Positions 19,023-28,125 are shown, numbered from the stretch's first letter. The stretch: 64,000 nt of DNA from Paractinoplanes aksuensis (GCF_024137025.1 NZ_JAMYJR010000009.1:1-64000), one strand, 5' to 3'. Numbers and translations are program-made. Notes: generated by a model from the letters alone, not told the origin.

Positions 19023-19094
19023 AGCGGACGACGGGATTCGAACCCGCGACCCTCACCTTGGCAAGGTGATGCGCTACCACTGCGCCACGTCCGC
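19023..19094 (-). tRNA. tRNA-Gly (anticodon GCC)
   Basis: 72-nt cloverleaf on the minus strand. Acceptor GCGGACG pairs with CGTCCGC. The anticodon loop TTGCCAA gives GCC (glycine), and the T-arm contains GGTTCGAATCC. It is the promoter-proximal member of the cluster. I see no -35/-10 pair in 19095-19284 that I would call with confidence. Confidence 0.95.
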
Positions 19095-19284
19095 ATGTCT
19101 GGCCAGCCCGGCCGGTGTTCCGGCTTGCCTGGCGACGGATGAAACATTAGCGGGTCCCGGGGCGCCTTGCCAAACCGGGGTCCCCCGGCGCGTCGCGCGG
19201 GTGGCTTCACCTGGTGGTTCCGACTTATCCACAGGCTGGAAATCCGGCGGGCGGACGGGCGTCTTTCCGGTGTTGGATGGGGCC

Positions 19285-20466
19285 ATGGATTTCCGAGAGA
19301 TCAGCGCGGCTGAACGCACGGCGACCATGTTTCCCCTGCAGTCGTACGCGTTCATGCCCTCGCCCTGGCCGGCCGACGACGAGGCGGCCTACGAGCGGCG
19401 CATGGCGTACTTCCAGACGGCCATCAACCTGATCGCCGAGGAGGGCGGCGAGACGCTGGCCTGCGCGGCCTCCTTGCGCATGCGGCAGAACGTGCGGGGG
19501 CAGGTGCTCGACATGGCGGGCGTCGCATCCGTCGCGTCGCATCCGTCCGCGCGGCGGCGGGGGCTGGTGCGGGGTGTGCTCGAGCGGCTGCTGCGCCGGG
19601 CCCGTGACGAGGGGGCCGTGGTCAGCGCGCTCTACCCGTTCCGTCCCAGTTTTTACGCTCGGTTCGGCTATGTCGGCACTCCGCGGCATCGGATCGCGAC
19701 GTTTCCGCCCGAGGGGTTGTCGCATCTGACGCGGGCCGAGCTGCCGGGTGAGGTCGAATTGCTGCCCATGCGCGACGGGTTCGCCGCCTGGCAGGGGCTC
19801 CAGCAGCGGCTGCTCGGCGAGCGGCACGGGTTCGCGGTGTACGACGAGACCCGCGCGGCCGAGTTCCGCGAGGACAAGCGGTGGGTGGCGGTGGCCCGCG
19901 CCGGGGGCGAGGTGGTCGGCGCGATCGAGTACCGCGTGGGGGCGTACGGCGGGGATCTTTTTGGCTCTGATCTGCTGACCACCGGGCCGTTGGGGCGGGC
20001 GTTGCTGCTGCAGTTCTTCGGGCGGCACGTCGACCAGGTGGCTCGCGTCCATGTGCGGGTGAGCACCGACGAGGTGCCGGAGCTGTGGGGCACCGACTTC
20101 ACGGTGACCACGGAGGCCAAGGTCGACCAGCCTCGGCACGGCGGGGCGATGGTGCGCGTGCTCGACATGCCGGGCCTGAGCGGCGTTGCGGCGGGCGACG
20201 GGGACATCACCGTCGAGATCGCCGACGATCCGCTGGTGGGCGGTCTGTGGCGGCTGACCGGTGAGGCCGGCCGGCTCACTGTGGCCAAGGGCACAGCCGA
20301 GCCGGCGGCGACGCTCACGGTGGGTGGGTTCAGCGGGCTTCTGTACGGGGTGCTCGACCCCGTCGAGGTGGCCGTGCGCGGGCTGGGGCAGGTCGAAGGG
20401 GCGGCCGGGGCCACGCTGAGCAGCATGTTCCCACGGCAGATGCCGTACATCTGTGCCGACTTCTGA
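19285..20466 (+). CDS. Eis-like GNAT N-acetyltransferase
   Basis: 393-aa protein with the Eis architecture: an N-terminal GNAT fold, a second GNAT-like domain, and a C-terminal SCP2-like sterol-carrier domain. The acetyl-CoA loop reads VASHPSARRRGLVRGVL (about residues 80-100). The chain ends in ICADF; a C-terminal phenylalanine carboxylate acts in catalysis in characterised Eis enzymes. Mycobacterial Eis acetylates aminoglycosides at several amines, but most actinobacterial relatives have unknown substrates. The start is the ATG at 19285, since upstream codons run through the tRNA-Gly promoter region. Confidence 0.88.
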   Translation: MDFREISAAERTATMFPLQSYAFMPSPWPADDEAAYERRMAYFQTAINLIAEEGGETLACAASLRMRQNVRGQVLDMAGVASVASHPSARRRGLVRGVLERLLRRARDEGAVVSALYPFRPSFYARFGYVGTPRHRIATFPPEGLSHLTRAELPGEVELLPMRDGFAAWQGLQQRLLGERHGFAVYDETRAAEFREDKRWVAVARAGGEVVGAIEYRVGAYGGDLFGSDLLTTGPLGRALLLQFFGRHVDQVARVHVRVSTDEVPELWGTDFTVTTEAKVDQPRHGGAMVRVLDMPGLSGVAAGDGDITVEIADDPLVGGLWRLTGEAGRLTVAKGTAEPAATLTVGGFSGLLYGVLDPVEVAVRGLGQVEGAAGATLSSMFPRQMPYICADF

Positions 20467-20503
20467 CAAGCGTCCAGAGCCACGCGGGGGTGATAATCAC
20501 GGG

Positions 20504-20779
20504 ATGAAGGGCTCGATCTTGTCGTACAAGTCCGAGGATTCCGTGCTGAGCATCTACTCCAAAGGATCCGTGCTGTCGATCGGGTCCATCGGGTCGTCGC
20601 TCTCCATCGGGTCGGTCGGTTCCAATCTGTCGATCCTGTCGATCGGGTCGTGGCTGTCGATCGGCTCGATCATGTCGGCCGTGTCGATCGGCTCGGTCAT
20701 GGCCTGGCGGTCGAAGTGGGGCCTGCTGTCCGCGCCGCCCGAGGACGTCAAGCGCGTACAGGCCAAGCTCGGGCGCTGA
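20504..20779 (+). CDS. Small Ser-x-x triplet-repeat protein
   Basis: 91-aa protein of unknown function. After MKG, residues 4-66 are 21 uninterrupted triplets with serine first (SIL SYK SED SVL SIY SKG SVL SIG ...), grouping as seven nonapeptides of the form S-x-L-S-I-G-S-I-G. The x positions are mostly Ile, Leu, Val and Gly. A basic C-terminal tail (AWRSKWGLLSAPPEDVKRVQ) follows. Strict threefold spacing suggests a beta-solenoid or another extended repeat fold; a membrane-associated structure is possible. There is no signal peptide and no enzymatic motif. It lies 37 bp after the Eis-like gene on the same strand, so co-transcription is likely. Confidence 0.75.
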   Translation: MKGSILSYKSEDSVLSIYSKGSVLSIGSIGSSLSIGSVGSNLSILSIGSWLSIGSIMSAVSIGSVMAWRSKWGLLSAPPEDVKRVQAKLGR

Positions 20780-20784
20780 CCGCG

Positions 20785-22434
20785 TCATCGGGTCGGCAGG
20801 TCCAGGTAGGAGCCGCCGGCGATGGTGATGGTGCGGCCGGGGTCGTTGGCGTCGTAATAGAGCGGATCCACCGTGTCCACGACCAGGGTCAGCGAGTGGC
20901 CGGCGGGGACGTCGTAGGCGGCCGCCGACAGCGCCACGTCCACGTCACCCGCGCCCGACCAGGTGACCGGCGCGTGGGTTATCAGGCGGGCGGTGCCCAG
21001 CGTGTCGAGGTCGTAAAGGTAAGCGACCAGGGAACCGGCGGCGGGGGCGTCAGCCAGCTTCAGATTTACGCGGGGAATGCCGCGGATCTTGAGCGCCGTG
21101 CTCGGCCGGACAGCGGCCCAGACGCCGGCCCGGGTTCGGCTGACCGTGGGCAGCCAGACCGACGGCCGTTGGTTGGTGAACGCGGCCACCCCGTTGGTCA
21201 GCAGCACCACGCCGCCGCTGGCTGTGGTGTCCAGGTCGGTCGGCACGCTCTTGGTCCAGCCGGTCGTGGGGGCGCCGCCGAGCAGGCCGGTGCCGTCCAG
21301 CGGGCGGATGCGGCCGAGCCCGTAGCGGGTGGTCGAAGTGTTCAGGGCCGGCCAGTCGGCGTACGACTCGGTGGCGGCGTTGTCGGGGCGGATCAGCACG
21401 GGTGGACGGGGCTCGGCGGGCCGGTCGGCCAGATGCTGGTCGAACCAGGCCCGTACGCCGGTCCAGACGTCGTTCTCGAAGCCGAAGATGCCGCCCAGCT
21501 CGGCGATCGCGTGGTCGCCGGGACGCAACTCCAGCCGCTTGGGGCCGGTGAGTCCGCGGTAGAAGTCAACCAACTGGTTGGGCGGGAAGAACGAGTCGCC
21601 CCAGGCGTTCGCGATCAGCACGGCCGGGGCGTTGTCGTTGATCTGCGACAGGTACGTGCTCGGTGACCGCACACGCGCCCACGACATGACGTCGCCGATG
21701 TTGCGATTGGCCTTGAAGTCGGCCAGCTTGCCGCCGAGATCGGGCCCGGAGTTGCCGAGCAGCGCGGCCGCCAGCTCGAGCAGCCCGGCCGACTGACGGT
21801 GGCGGGTCTGATCGCTGTACAGCGAATACACCAGGTCGGTCCAGCCGCTCATCATGGCCACGACGCGGATCCGCTTGTCGAAGGCCGAACCCAGCAGGCT
21901 CAGACCGGCGCCGTACGAGACCCCGGCCGCCCCGATCCGGGCCGGGTCGGCGGCCGTGTTGGCCAGCGTCCAGTCGATCACCCGGGACAGGTCGGCCATG
22001 TCCTTGGGCCCGGCCGTGTCGATCTCCCCGCCGGACGCCCACCACCCGCGCGGCGTGTACGAGACGACGACGTAGCCGCCCTCGGCCAGCTTCCGGGCCT
22101 GGGCCAGGTATTCGAGATCGTTCAGCCCCCAGCTCGCGGGCAGGATGACGACCGGGTGGCGGCCCGCCTCGGTGGGTGCGATGACGTTGGCCTTCAGCAC
22201 GACGCCGGCACCCGGGATGTCGACAAATTTGAATCCAGTTGTGGCGGCCGAGCCGGCAATGGCGGACGCGGCCGAGCGGGACAGGCCTTCCACAGAGGTC
22301 GCCGCGAGAAGAGATGTCTCGGGTGAAGTGAGTCCGGCGGGAACAGCGGCGGCGGCCGGATGGGGAACGGCGCCGGACAGGACGAGACCGGCGGTCAGGG
22401 CGACGCTGAGCAGGATCTTGCGGCGGTGCTCCAT
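20785..22434 (-). CDS. Secreted CocE/NonD-family alpha/beta hydrolase (S15-like)
   Basis: 549-aa secreted hydrolase. A signal peptide (EHRRKILLSVALTAGLVLSG, then AAAA) leads into an alpha/beta-hydrolase core. The nucleophile elbow GVSYGAG has Ser near residue 172, and YTPRGWWASGGE precedes it as in the X-prolyl dipeptidyl peptidase/CocE family. The C-terminal 200 residues form the family's jelly-roll domain. Substrates range from Xaa-Pro peptides to esters and cannot be told here. I choose ATG at 22434 because GAGGAG lies five bases upstream. It is divergent from a TetR regulator that may control it. Confidence 0.88.
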   Translation of the reverse strand: MEHRRKILLSVALTAGLVLSGAVPHPAAAAVPAGLTSPETSLLAATSVEGLSRSAASAIAGSAATTGFKFVDIPGAGVVLKANVIAPTEAGRHPVVILPASWGLNDLEYLAQARKLAEGGYVVVSYTPRGWWASGGEIDTAGPKDMADLSRVIDWTLANTAADPARIGAAGVSYGAGLSLLGSAFDKRIRVVAMMSGWTDLVYSLYSDQTRHRQSAGLLELAAALLGNSGPDLGGKLADFKANRNIGDVMSWARVRSPSTYLSQINDNAPAVLIANAWGDSFFPPNQLVDFYRGLTGPKRLELRPGDHAIAELGGIFGFENDVWTGVRAWFDQHLADRPAEPRPPVLIRPDNAATESYADWPALNTSTTRYGLGRIRPLDGTGLLGGAPTTGWTKSVPTDLDTTASGGVVLLTNGVAAFTNQRPSVWLPTVSRTRAGVWAAVRPSTALKIRGIPRVNLKLADAPAAGSLVAYLYDLDTLGTARLITHAPVTWSGAGDVDVALSAAAYDVPAGHSLTLVVDTVDPLYYDANDPGRTITIAGGSYLDLPTR

Positions 22435-22587
22435 GCGCACTCCTCGAGCAGAGCAAGGACGACGAGCCCGGCCGGCGGACGCGGTGGCACGTCCGTGCGG
22501 GTCGGGGTCGCGTATGGGAGGGGCTGGAGCGCTCCGGTTTCGGCAGCGTAGGAGCCGGTTCCGAGAAATTGAACTTCATGACATTAT

Positions 22588-22605
22588 CGTTACCAGCCAG
22601 TAACG
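22588..22605. promoter_or_regulatory. Candidate TetR operator
   Basis: A perfect inverted repeat CGTTAC-CAGCCA-GTAACG lies between the divergent hydrolase (start 22434) and TetR gene (start 22707). Its position and 18-bp span fit a TetR-family operator controlling both directions. Confidence 0.5.
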
Positions 22606-22706
22606 TAGGTCACTTCGAGGCGTGAACGCGCAGGCCACGGCGCCCAGCTCGGCGAATTGAGCGCCGGCGCGCAACGCGTCCTGGCCACGCGGAGGGAGGC
22701 AGGCCG

Positions 22707-23294
22707 ATGCTCTACGGGGTGCAGTCTCCGCGCCGGCGGGACGCTCAGCGCAACCGGGAGGCGATCGTGCGGGCCGCCTGCGACCTGATGACCAGCGGTC
22801 GCGACGCCGTCGGCATGCCGGAGATCGCGCGCCGCGCGGGAGTCGGCCAGGCCACCCTCTACCGCCACTTCCCCGACCGCTACGCCCTGACCGTGGCCGT
22901 CATCGCCCACCAGGTCGAACGCCTCGAGGCCTACGTCGCCGCGACCGACCAGCAGCCCGCCGCCTTCCGCCCGATGCTCGACGCCGTGCTGCGGGCCCAG
23001 GTCACCATGCGGCCGCTGGTCCACCTGGCCCGCCGCCTGGAACCGGCGGTGCAGGGCCGCTACCTGCGCCGCATCGTCGCCCTGCTGGCCGAACCCCTGC
23101 GCCGGGCCCAGGAACACGGCCACGTCCGCCGCGACCTGGAACCCGGCGACCTCGTCCTGATCTTCACCATGGTCGAGGGCGTCCTGGAGGGCACCCTCGA
23201 CGGCGCCCTCGAGTCCCAGGCCGCCGCCGGCCGCACGATCGACCTCGCCCTCGACGGCGTGTTCCGCGCATCCGGAGATCCACCGGCCGCGTGA
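22707..23294 (+). CDS. TetR-family transcriptional regulator
   Basis: 195-aa TetR regulator. The N-terminal helix-turn-helix reads MPEIARRAGVGQATLYRHFP (about residues 38-57), a very typical recognition helix. The C-terminal half is the ligand and dimerisation domain. It is divergent from the secreted hydrolase gene, with an inverted repeat between them. The stop is directly followed by the convergent stop of the next gene. The inducer is unknown. Confidence 0.92.
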   Translation: MLYGVQSPRRRDAQRNREAIVRAACDLMTSGRDAVGMPEIARRAGVGQATLYRHFPDRYALTVAVIAHQVERLEAYVAATDQQPAAFRPMLDAVLRAQVTMRPLVHLARRLEPAVQGRYLRRIVALLAEPLRRAQEHGHVRRDLEPGDLVLIFTMVEGVLEGTLDGALESQAAAGRTIDLALDGVFRASGDPPAA

Positions 23295-23849
23295 TCAGGA
23301 ATCGAAGATCGGCCGGCCGTCGATGCTGACGGCGTTCTTCTTCCGGCGGTAGTCGGCCAGATCGGCGTCGGTCCGGCGCTCATGGGCCCGGACCAGCAGG
23401 TCGCGGTCGCCCTCGTAGGACATGAGCGGCACCGCGTACCCACAGGAATCGCTGATCCGGTCGACTGTCACATCGATCACCGACCGCACGCCATGCGTGT
23501 CCGGCGGCGCGCTGAACAGGGGCAGAAGCTCGTCGTACTCCGGAGCTGTGACCGGCACCGCGCGGCCGTGCCCGTGCAACCGGACGATGTTCGGAGGGCC
23601 CTGAAAAGCGCAGAACATCAGGGTGATCCGTCCGTTGTCGTCGAGGTGGGCGGTCGTCTCGGCCCCGCTGCCGTGATAGTCCAGGTACGCGACCCGGTGC
23701 TCACCGAGAACGGCGAACGTGCCGGTCATGCCCTTGGGCGAGACGTTGACGTGCCCACCCGGTCCGCTCGGCGCGGTGGCCACGAAGAACATCGGCTGCG
23801 CCTCGATGAACGCCCGCAACCGCCCGTCGATCCGCTCATGCACCTTCAT
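23295..23849 (-). CDS. Pyridoxamine 5'-phosphate oxidase-family (FMN split-barrel) protein
   Basis: 184-aa single-domain protein. MFFVATAPSGPGGHVNVSPK and VAYLDYHGSGAETTAHL are characteristic of the FMN-binding split barrel of the PPOX family. Such proteins bind FMN or coenzyme F420 and reduce or oxidise small molecules; the true substrate is unknown. It precedes the ABC exporter genes on the same strand with a 27-bp gap on the far side, but runs separately and convergently with the TetR gene. Confidence 0.85.
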   Translation of the reverse strand: MKVHERIDGRLRAFIEAQPMFFVATAPSGPGGHVNVSPKGMTGTFAVLGEHRVAYLDYHGSGAETTAHLDDNGRITLMFCAFQGPPNIVRLHGHGRAVPVTAPEYDELLPLFSAPPDTHGVRSVIDVTVDRISDSCGYAVPLMSYEGDRDLLVRAHERRTDADLADYRRKKNAVSIDGRPIFDS

Positions 23850-23876
23850 GATGTGATCCTGCCTCTTCTGGTCCGG

Positions 23877-25583
23877 TCAGTCGCTGCTGTGCCAGGAACG
23901 CCACAGCGACGCGTACGGGCCGTCGGCGGCGACCAGGGCGTCGTGGGTGCCGACCTCGATGATGCGGCCGTCCTCCATCACCACGACGCGGTCGGCGTCG
24001 TGGGCGGTCTGCAGGCGGTGGGCGATGGCGATGACCGTGCGTTCGTGCAGGACGGCGGCCAGGGCACGTTCGGCCGTGCGGGCCGCGGTGGGGTCGAGCA
24101 GGGCGGTGGCCTCGTCGAGGATGACCGTGTGGGGGTCGGCCAGCACCACGCGGGCCAGGGCCAACTGCTGGGCCTGGGCGCCGTCGGGTGGGTTGACGCC
24201 CAGATCACGGTCGAGGTCGTCGGCCCAGTCGGCGCCGACCATCTTGAGGGCCCGGCGCAGGTCGTCGTCGGGGGCGGTGATCATCAGGTTGTCGCGCAGG
24301 GACTCGCGGAAGACGTGGTGTTCCTGCGTCACCAGCACCACCTGGCGGCGCAGCACGTCGGGCGGCAGGTCGGCCACCGGCACACCGCCGACCGTAAGCG
24401 AGCCCGCGCCGGGGCGGTCGACCCCGGCGATCAGGCGGCCCAGCGTGGACTTGCCGGCCCCGGACAGGCCCACGATGGCCAGCCGCTCCCCCGGCCGCAC
24501 GGTCAGGTTCACGTCGTGCAGCACGTCATGGCCCTGGTCGTACGCGTAGCGGACGCCGGTGATCTCGATGCGGTCGTCGGTGGGAAGCGTGGTCGCCGAC
24601 GGGGGTGCGGCCGGCACCGCGGCCAGGCCCTCGATGCGGGCGAACGACGCGCTGCTGCTCTGCAACGACTCGATCCAGATCAGGATCATGTCGAGCGGGC
24701 CGACCAGCTGTCGCAGGTAGAGGACCGCGGCGCTGACCGTGCCCAGGGTGACCCGGCCCTCGAAGAACAGCCAGCCGCCGATCAGCAGCACCAGCATGCT
24801 CGGCACCGCGTACGAGATCTCGACCGACGGGAAGAACACGCTGCGCAGCCGCAGGGTGGCCAGGCGGGTCCGCCGGGTCTCGGTGATCACCTCGCGGCCG
24901 ATCGCGAGCCGGCGGGCCGACAGGTCGAAGGCCTCGATCGTCCGGGCGCCCGCGGTCGTGGCCGACAATTCGTCGGCCAGCCGGGAGTTGGCCTCGCCCT
25001 CGGTCAGGTAGGCCGAGCGGGCCCGGCGCAGGTACCACCGCGTCGAGAACCAGATGCCGGACAGGCCGAGCACGCCGACGATGCCGAGCAGCGGGTCGAG
25101 CACGAGCACCGCGACGACGATGAAGATGATCTGGACGACGCCGATGAAGATGTTGGGCAGGATGTCGCGCAGCGTGTTGGCCACCGCGTCGACGTCGGTG
25201 GTGCCGCGGGCGGCCAGGTCGCCGGCCGGCACCCGTTCGATCACGGCCGCGGGCAGCCCCAGCGAGCGGCGCAGGAAGTTCTCGCGGATGCGGGCGGCGG
25301 TGCGCTCGCCGAAGCGGTAGGCGATCGACAGCGACTGCCGGGACAGCACCGTCTGGACGATCGCGCAGGCCAGCACGGCCGCGGCCAGTTTGTCGATCGT
25401 GTCCACCCCGCCCCCGGCGGCGACCTCGTCGATGATCCGGCCGAGCAGCCACGGGCCGCCGAGACCGGCCAGCGCGGCCAGGCCGTTGAGGGTCAGCATC
25501 ACGGTGACCGAGCGGCGGTCGGCCGCGACCAGGCGCAGCGCGGCCCGGCCGACCTGGCGTTGATCAGCGATGGGCAGGTTCAC
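23877..25583 (-). CDS. ABC exporter half-transporter, catalytic subunit (degenerate signature)
   Basis: 568-aa ABC half-exporter: six predicted membrane helices (residues about 1-300) and a nucleotide-binding domain. Walker A GLSGAGKS (near 375), Walker B VILDEAT (near 488) and the H-loop IAIAHRL are intact, but the signature motif reads PDGAQAQQ in place of LSGGQ. Its partner, encoded just upstream, has the reverse pattern. The GTG start at 25583 overlaps the partner's stop as GTGA and has GGAGGG upstream. A longer open frame that continues to 27155 is a shadow over the partner gene. The substrate is unknown; drugs, lipids or peptides are all possible. Confidence 0.9.
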   Translation of the reverse strand: MNLPIADQRQVGRAALRLVAADRRSVTVMLTLNGLAALAGLGGPWLLGRIIDEVAAGGGVDTIDKLAAAVLACAIVQTVLSRQSLSIAYRFGERTAARIRENFLRRSLGLPAAVIERVPAGDLAARGTTDVDAVANTLRDILPNIFIGVVQIIFIVVAVLVLDPLLGIVGVLGLSGIWFSTRWYLRRARSAYLTEGEANSRLADELSATTAGARTIEAFDLSARRLAIGREVITETRRTRLATLRLRSVFFPSVEISYAVPSMLVLLIGGWLFFEGRVTLGTVSAAVLYLRQLVGPLDMILIWIESLQSSSASFARIEGLAAVPAAPPSATTLPTDDRIEITGVRYAYDQGHDVLHDVNLTVRPGERLAIVGLSGAGKSTLGRLIAGVDRPGAGSLTVGGVPVADLPPDVLRRQVVLVTQEHHVFRESLRDNLMITAPDDDLRRALKMVGADWADDLDRDLGVNPPDGAQAQQLALARVVLADPHTVILDEATALLDPTAARTAERALAAVLHERTVIAIAHRLQTAHDADRVVVMEDGRIIEVGTHDALVAADGPYASLWRSWHSSD

Positions 25584-27244
25584 GCGCCCTCCTCGGAGTC
25601 GAAGGCGCGGGTCACCAGGTCGCGGTAGCCGGGGCTGGTGGCCAGCAGCGTGCGGTGGGTGCCGGAGGCGGCGACCCGGCCGTCGACCAGGTAGTGCACC
25701 ACGTCGGCCCGGTCGAGCAGCACCGGCGAGGTGGTGGCCACGACGGTGCCCCGGCCGCGGCGGGCCGCGCTGAGCCGTTCGGCGATGGCGGCCTCGGTGT
25801 GGGCGTCGACGGCCGAGGTCGGCTCGGCCGTGAGCAGCAGCTCGGGGTCGGCGTGGACGGCCCGGGCCAGCCGGACCCGCTGCCGCTGGCCGCCCGAGAT
25901 GTTGCGGCCGGACCACTCGATCGGCCGGTCGAGCTCGGCCGCGACGTCGTGGGCGACGGCGGCCGTGATCGCGGCCCGGACCCGGTTGTCGTCGGGCTCG
26001 TCGCGGCCGGCGATCACCTCGCGCAGCTCGCCCGCGAACAGGGCGGCGTCGGGCTCGGCGACCAGGATGCGGGCGCGCACCTCGGCCTGGGCGATCCCGG
26101 CCAGCGGACGGCCGCCCCAGGTGGCGTCCGTCGGCCCGTACGCGCCGAGCCGGTCGATCACCGCGGCTGCGTCGGACGGCCGGGCCCCGGCCAGCGCGGT
26201 CAGCCGCCCCGGTTCGACGGTGACCCCGGAATCCGGGTCGTGCAGCGGAGCCGGGCCGTCGGGGGCGGGCGCCCCGGCCGGGTCGTCGGCCGGCAGCCGC
26301 AGGAAGTCGACCACGCGCCGGGCCGAGACCAGCCCACGGGTGACGTCGAACGAGCAGAAGATCAGCACGTTGACCGGGATCACCAGCATGGCCGTGTAGC
26401 CGTAGACCGCGACCAGCTCGCCCACGGTGAGCTGCCCGGACGCGGCAAGCCGGGCCGCCAGCCAGACGACCACGGCCAGGAACACGACCGGGAGCCCGTC
26501 GCCGAGCGCGCCGATCCAGCTGAACGGCCCGCCGACCTTGTAGCCCTGGTCGCGCAGGCGCGCGGACTGCTCGTCGTACCGGTCGAGGTGGGTCTGCTTG
26601 CCGCCGAGCCCGTTGAGGATGCGCAGGCCGCCCAGCACGTCGACCAGGCGCGTGTTGAGCTCGCCCTGCTGCTCGCGGTAGCCCAGGCCGGCCCGCTGGC
26701 CACGCTGGAGCAGCGGGCCGACGAAGAGCGCGAGCAGGGGCACGCCGATCAGCACGACCACGGCGAGCATGTGGGACGTGCGGAACAGCACCACGGCCAC
26801 CACGCTGATGGCCAGCACCGAGGCCACGCCCACGCCGCCGACGTTCATGGCCCGGCCGATCGTCCACACGTCGGAGATGCCGATGGTGACGACCTCGCCC
26901 GCGGTGATGCGCCGCGGCAGGGCCGAGCCGAGCCGGGTCGCGTGGTTCATCACCAGCTCGGCCGTCTGCAGGGCGGCCGCCATGCGCATCTTGGTCATGC
27001 TGCGGTGCCGCATGATGCCCAGGCCCGCGCTGGCCGCCCCGACCACCAGGACGGCCAGGGCCCAGCCGATCAGCGTGCCGGGCGCCCGCCCGGCCAAGCC
27101 GTGGTCGATCGCCCGCGACAGCAGCCAGGGCGCCGAGGCCAGGCTGAGGAACCACAACGAACCGAAGAACGCGCCGAGCGCAACCCGACGCTTGTTACTT
27201 CTTGCCAACCACCAGAGAAATCTTGCCGGTCCCCGTATGTCCAC
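25580..27244 (-). CDS. ABC exporter half-transporter, degenerate-ATPase subunit
   Basis: 554-aa ABC half-exporter with six predicted helices. Its signature motif NISGGQRQRVRLARA (near residue 450) is intact, but the Walker A region (LTALAGARPSD, near 350) lacks the GxxGxGK pattern, Walker B reads LLLTAEPTSAVD, and the H-loop His is missing. With the downstream partner this gives one complete composite ATP site and one dead site, the layout of asymmetric heterodimeric exporters such as TM287/288. GTG at 27244 is taken as the start because residues upstream of it are not family-like; the ribosome site there is weak, so the exact start is uncertain. Confidence 0.87.
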   Translation of the reverse strand: MDIRGPARFLWWLARSNKRRVALGAFFGSLWFLSLASAPWLLSRAIDHGLAGRAPGTLIGWALAVLVVGAASAGLGIMRHRSMTKMRMAAALQTAELVMNHATRLGSALPRRITAGEVVTIGISDVWTIGRAMNVGGVGVASVLAISVVAVVLFRTSHMLAVVVLIGVPLLALFVGPLLQRGQRAGLGYREQQGELNTRLVDVLGGLRILNGLGGKQTHLDRYDEQSARLRDQGYKVGGPFSWIGALGDGLPVVFLAVVVWLAARLAASGQLTVGELVAVYGYTAMLVIPVNVLIFCSFDVTRGLVSARRVVDFLRLPADDPAGAPAPDGPAPLHDPDSGVTVEPGRLTALAGARPSDAAAVIDRLGAYGPTDATWGGRPLAGIAQAEVRARILVAEPDAALFAGELREVIAGRDEPDDNRVRAAITAAVAHDVAAELDRPIEWSGRNISGGQRQRVRLARAVHADPELLLTAEPTSAVDAHTEAAIAERLSAARRGRGTVVATTSPVLLDRADVVHYLVDGRVAASGTHRTLLATSPGYRDLVTRAFDSEEGA

Positions 27245-27364
27245 GCAGCCATGCTGCCTCAGGACGGTCGATGAACGCCGCCCTGTTTCACCCGGTTGTG
27301 GACAACCGCACGGACGGACGACGCGGCCGTCCACAGGGCCGCACGACCGTATAAAGTCGGTGTA

Positions 27365-28114
27365 TCAGACAGCGGCCGGCAGGTTGGCCGAGCTGAACGC
27401 GCGGCCGTCGTCGGTCACCACGGCCGAGTCGTAGCCGTCGACCGCCCGCTTCGCGAGCCAGGCGATGCCGGCCTCGCCCATCGCCAGCGCGGCCGTGGCA
27501 TAGGCGTCGGCGATCGACAGATCCGGCCCGACGACCGTCACCGACCGCAGCCCCTGCGCCGGACGGCCCGTACGCGGGTTGAAGATGTGATCGCCCCGCT
27601 CGTACGTCCCCGACGTGGCCACCGCGCCGTCGTGCAGCGCGAGCACCCAGCTGACCTTGTCGGCCTCCCACGGGTGCCGGATGCCGACCCGCCACGGCCC
27701 GCCGTCGGGGTGGTTTCCGCGCATCCGGATGTCGCCCCCGGCGTTGATGTAGTGGTCGTGCGAGCCGGCCGCCAGCAGCCGGGCCGCGGCCACCTCGACC
27801 GACCAGCCCTTCACATAGCCCGACGGGTCGACCGGCCCCGATGCGTACACGTCGAAGTAACCGTCCGTATCGCGCCAGAGATCGGCCGACGCTTCCAGGA
27901 CGTGGCGCAGATCGGCCGAGGCGTCGTCGATCCGCAGCTCGCCGCGGGCGAACCGGGACACCTCGCTGTCCGCCTTGTACGTGCTGAACCGCGCGTCCAC
28001 CTCGTGCAACCAGTCGCACACGTCCGCGATGAGACGACGGAGCTCGTCATCGGGCCGGTCCTCGCCCAGCTCGATGCTGACCGTCGTACCCATCACATGT
28101 TCGACATGGCGCAC
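27365..28114 (-). CDS. apbE: FAD:protein FMN transferase (ApbE family)
   Basis: 249-aa ApbE-family flavin transferase, which covalently attaches FMN from FAD to a Thr of target proteins. Motifs: VMGTTVSIEL at the N-terminus, INAGGDIRMRG, DGAVATSGTYERG, HIFNPRTGRPAQG, and SIADAYATAALAMG near the C-terminus. There is no lipobox, so it probably acts in the cytoplasm or reaches the surface by another route. It sits 11 bp after an FMN-binding-domain protein gene, which is very likely its substrate, at the end of a three-gene redox operon. Confidence 0.92.
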   Translation of the reverse strand: MRHVEHVMGTTVSIELGEDRPDDELRRLIADVCDWLHEVDARFSTYKADSEVSRFARGELRIDDASADLRHVLEASADLWRDTDGYFDVYASGPVDPSGYVKGWSVEVAAARLLAAGSHDHYINAGGDIRMRGNHPDGGPWRVGIRHPWEADKVSWVLALHDGAVATSGTYERGDHIFNPRTGRPAQGLRSVTVVGPDLSIADAYATAALAMGEAGIAWLAKRAVDGYDSAVVTDDGRAFSSANLPAAV

Positions 28115-28125
28115 AGAGCGTGACC

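Noticed and set aside
20520..20720. Short-period DNA repeat that could suggest a CRISPR array
   Set aside because: The period is 9 bases, in frame with serine codons, with no spacers of CRISPR size.
20554..20766. Antisense open frame with Asp-Pro-Ile repeats opposite the Ser-x-x gene
   Set aside because: Its repeats are the direct reflection of the 9-base periodicity of the plus-strand gene; no ribosome site or upstream signal supports it.
23877..27155. One 1092-codon open frame covering both ABC genes
   Set aside because: Only the part below 25583 is protein-like; the upstream half is Arg/Gly/Pro-rich shadow of the overlapping partner gene in another frame.
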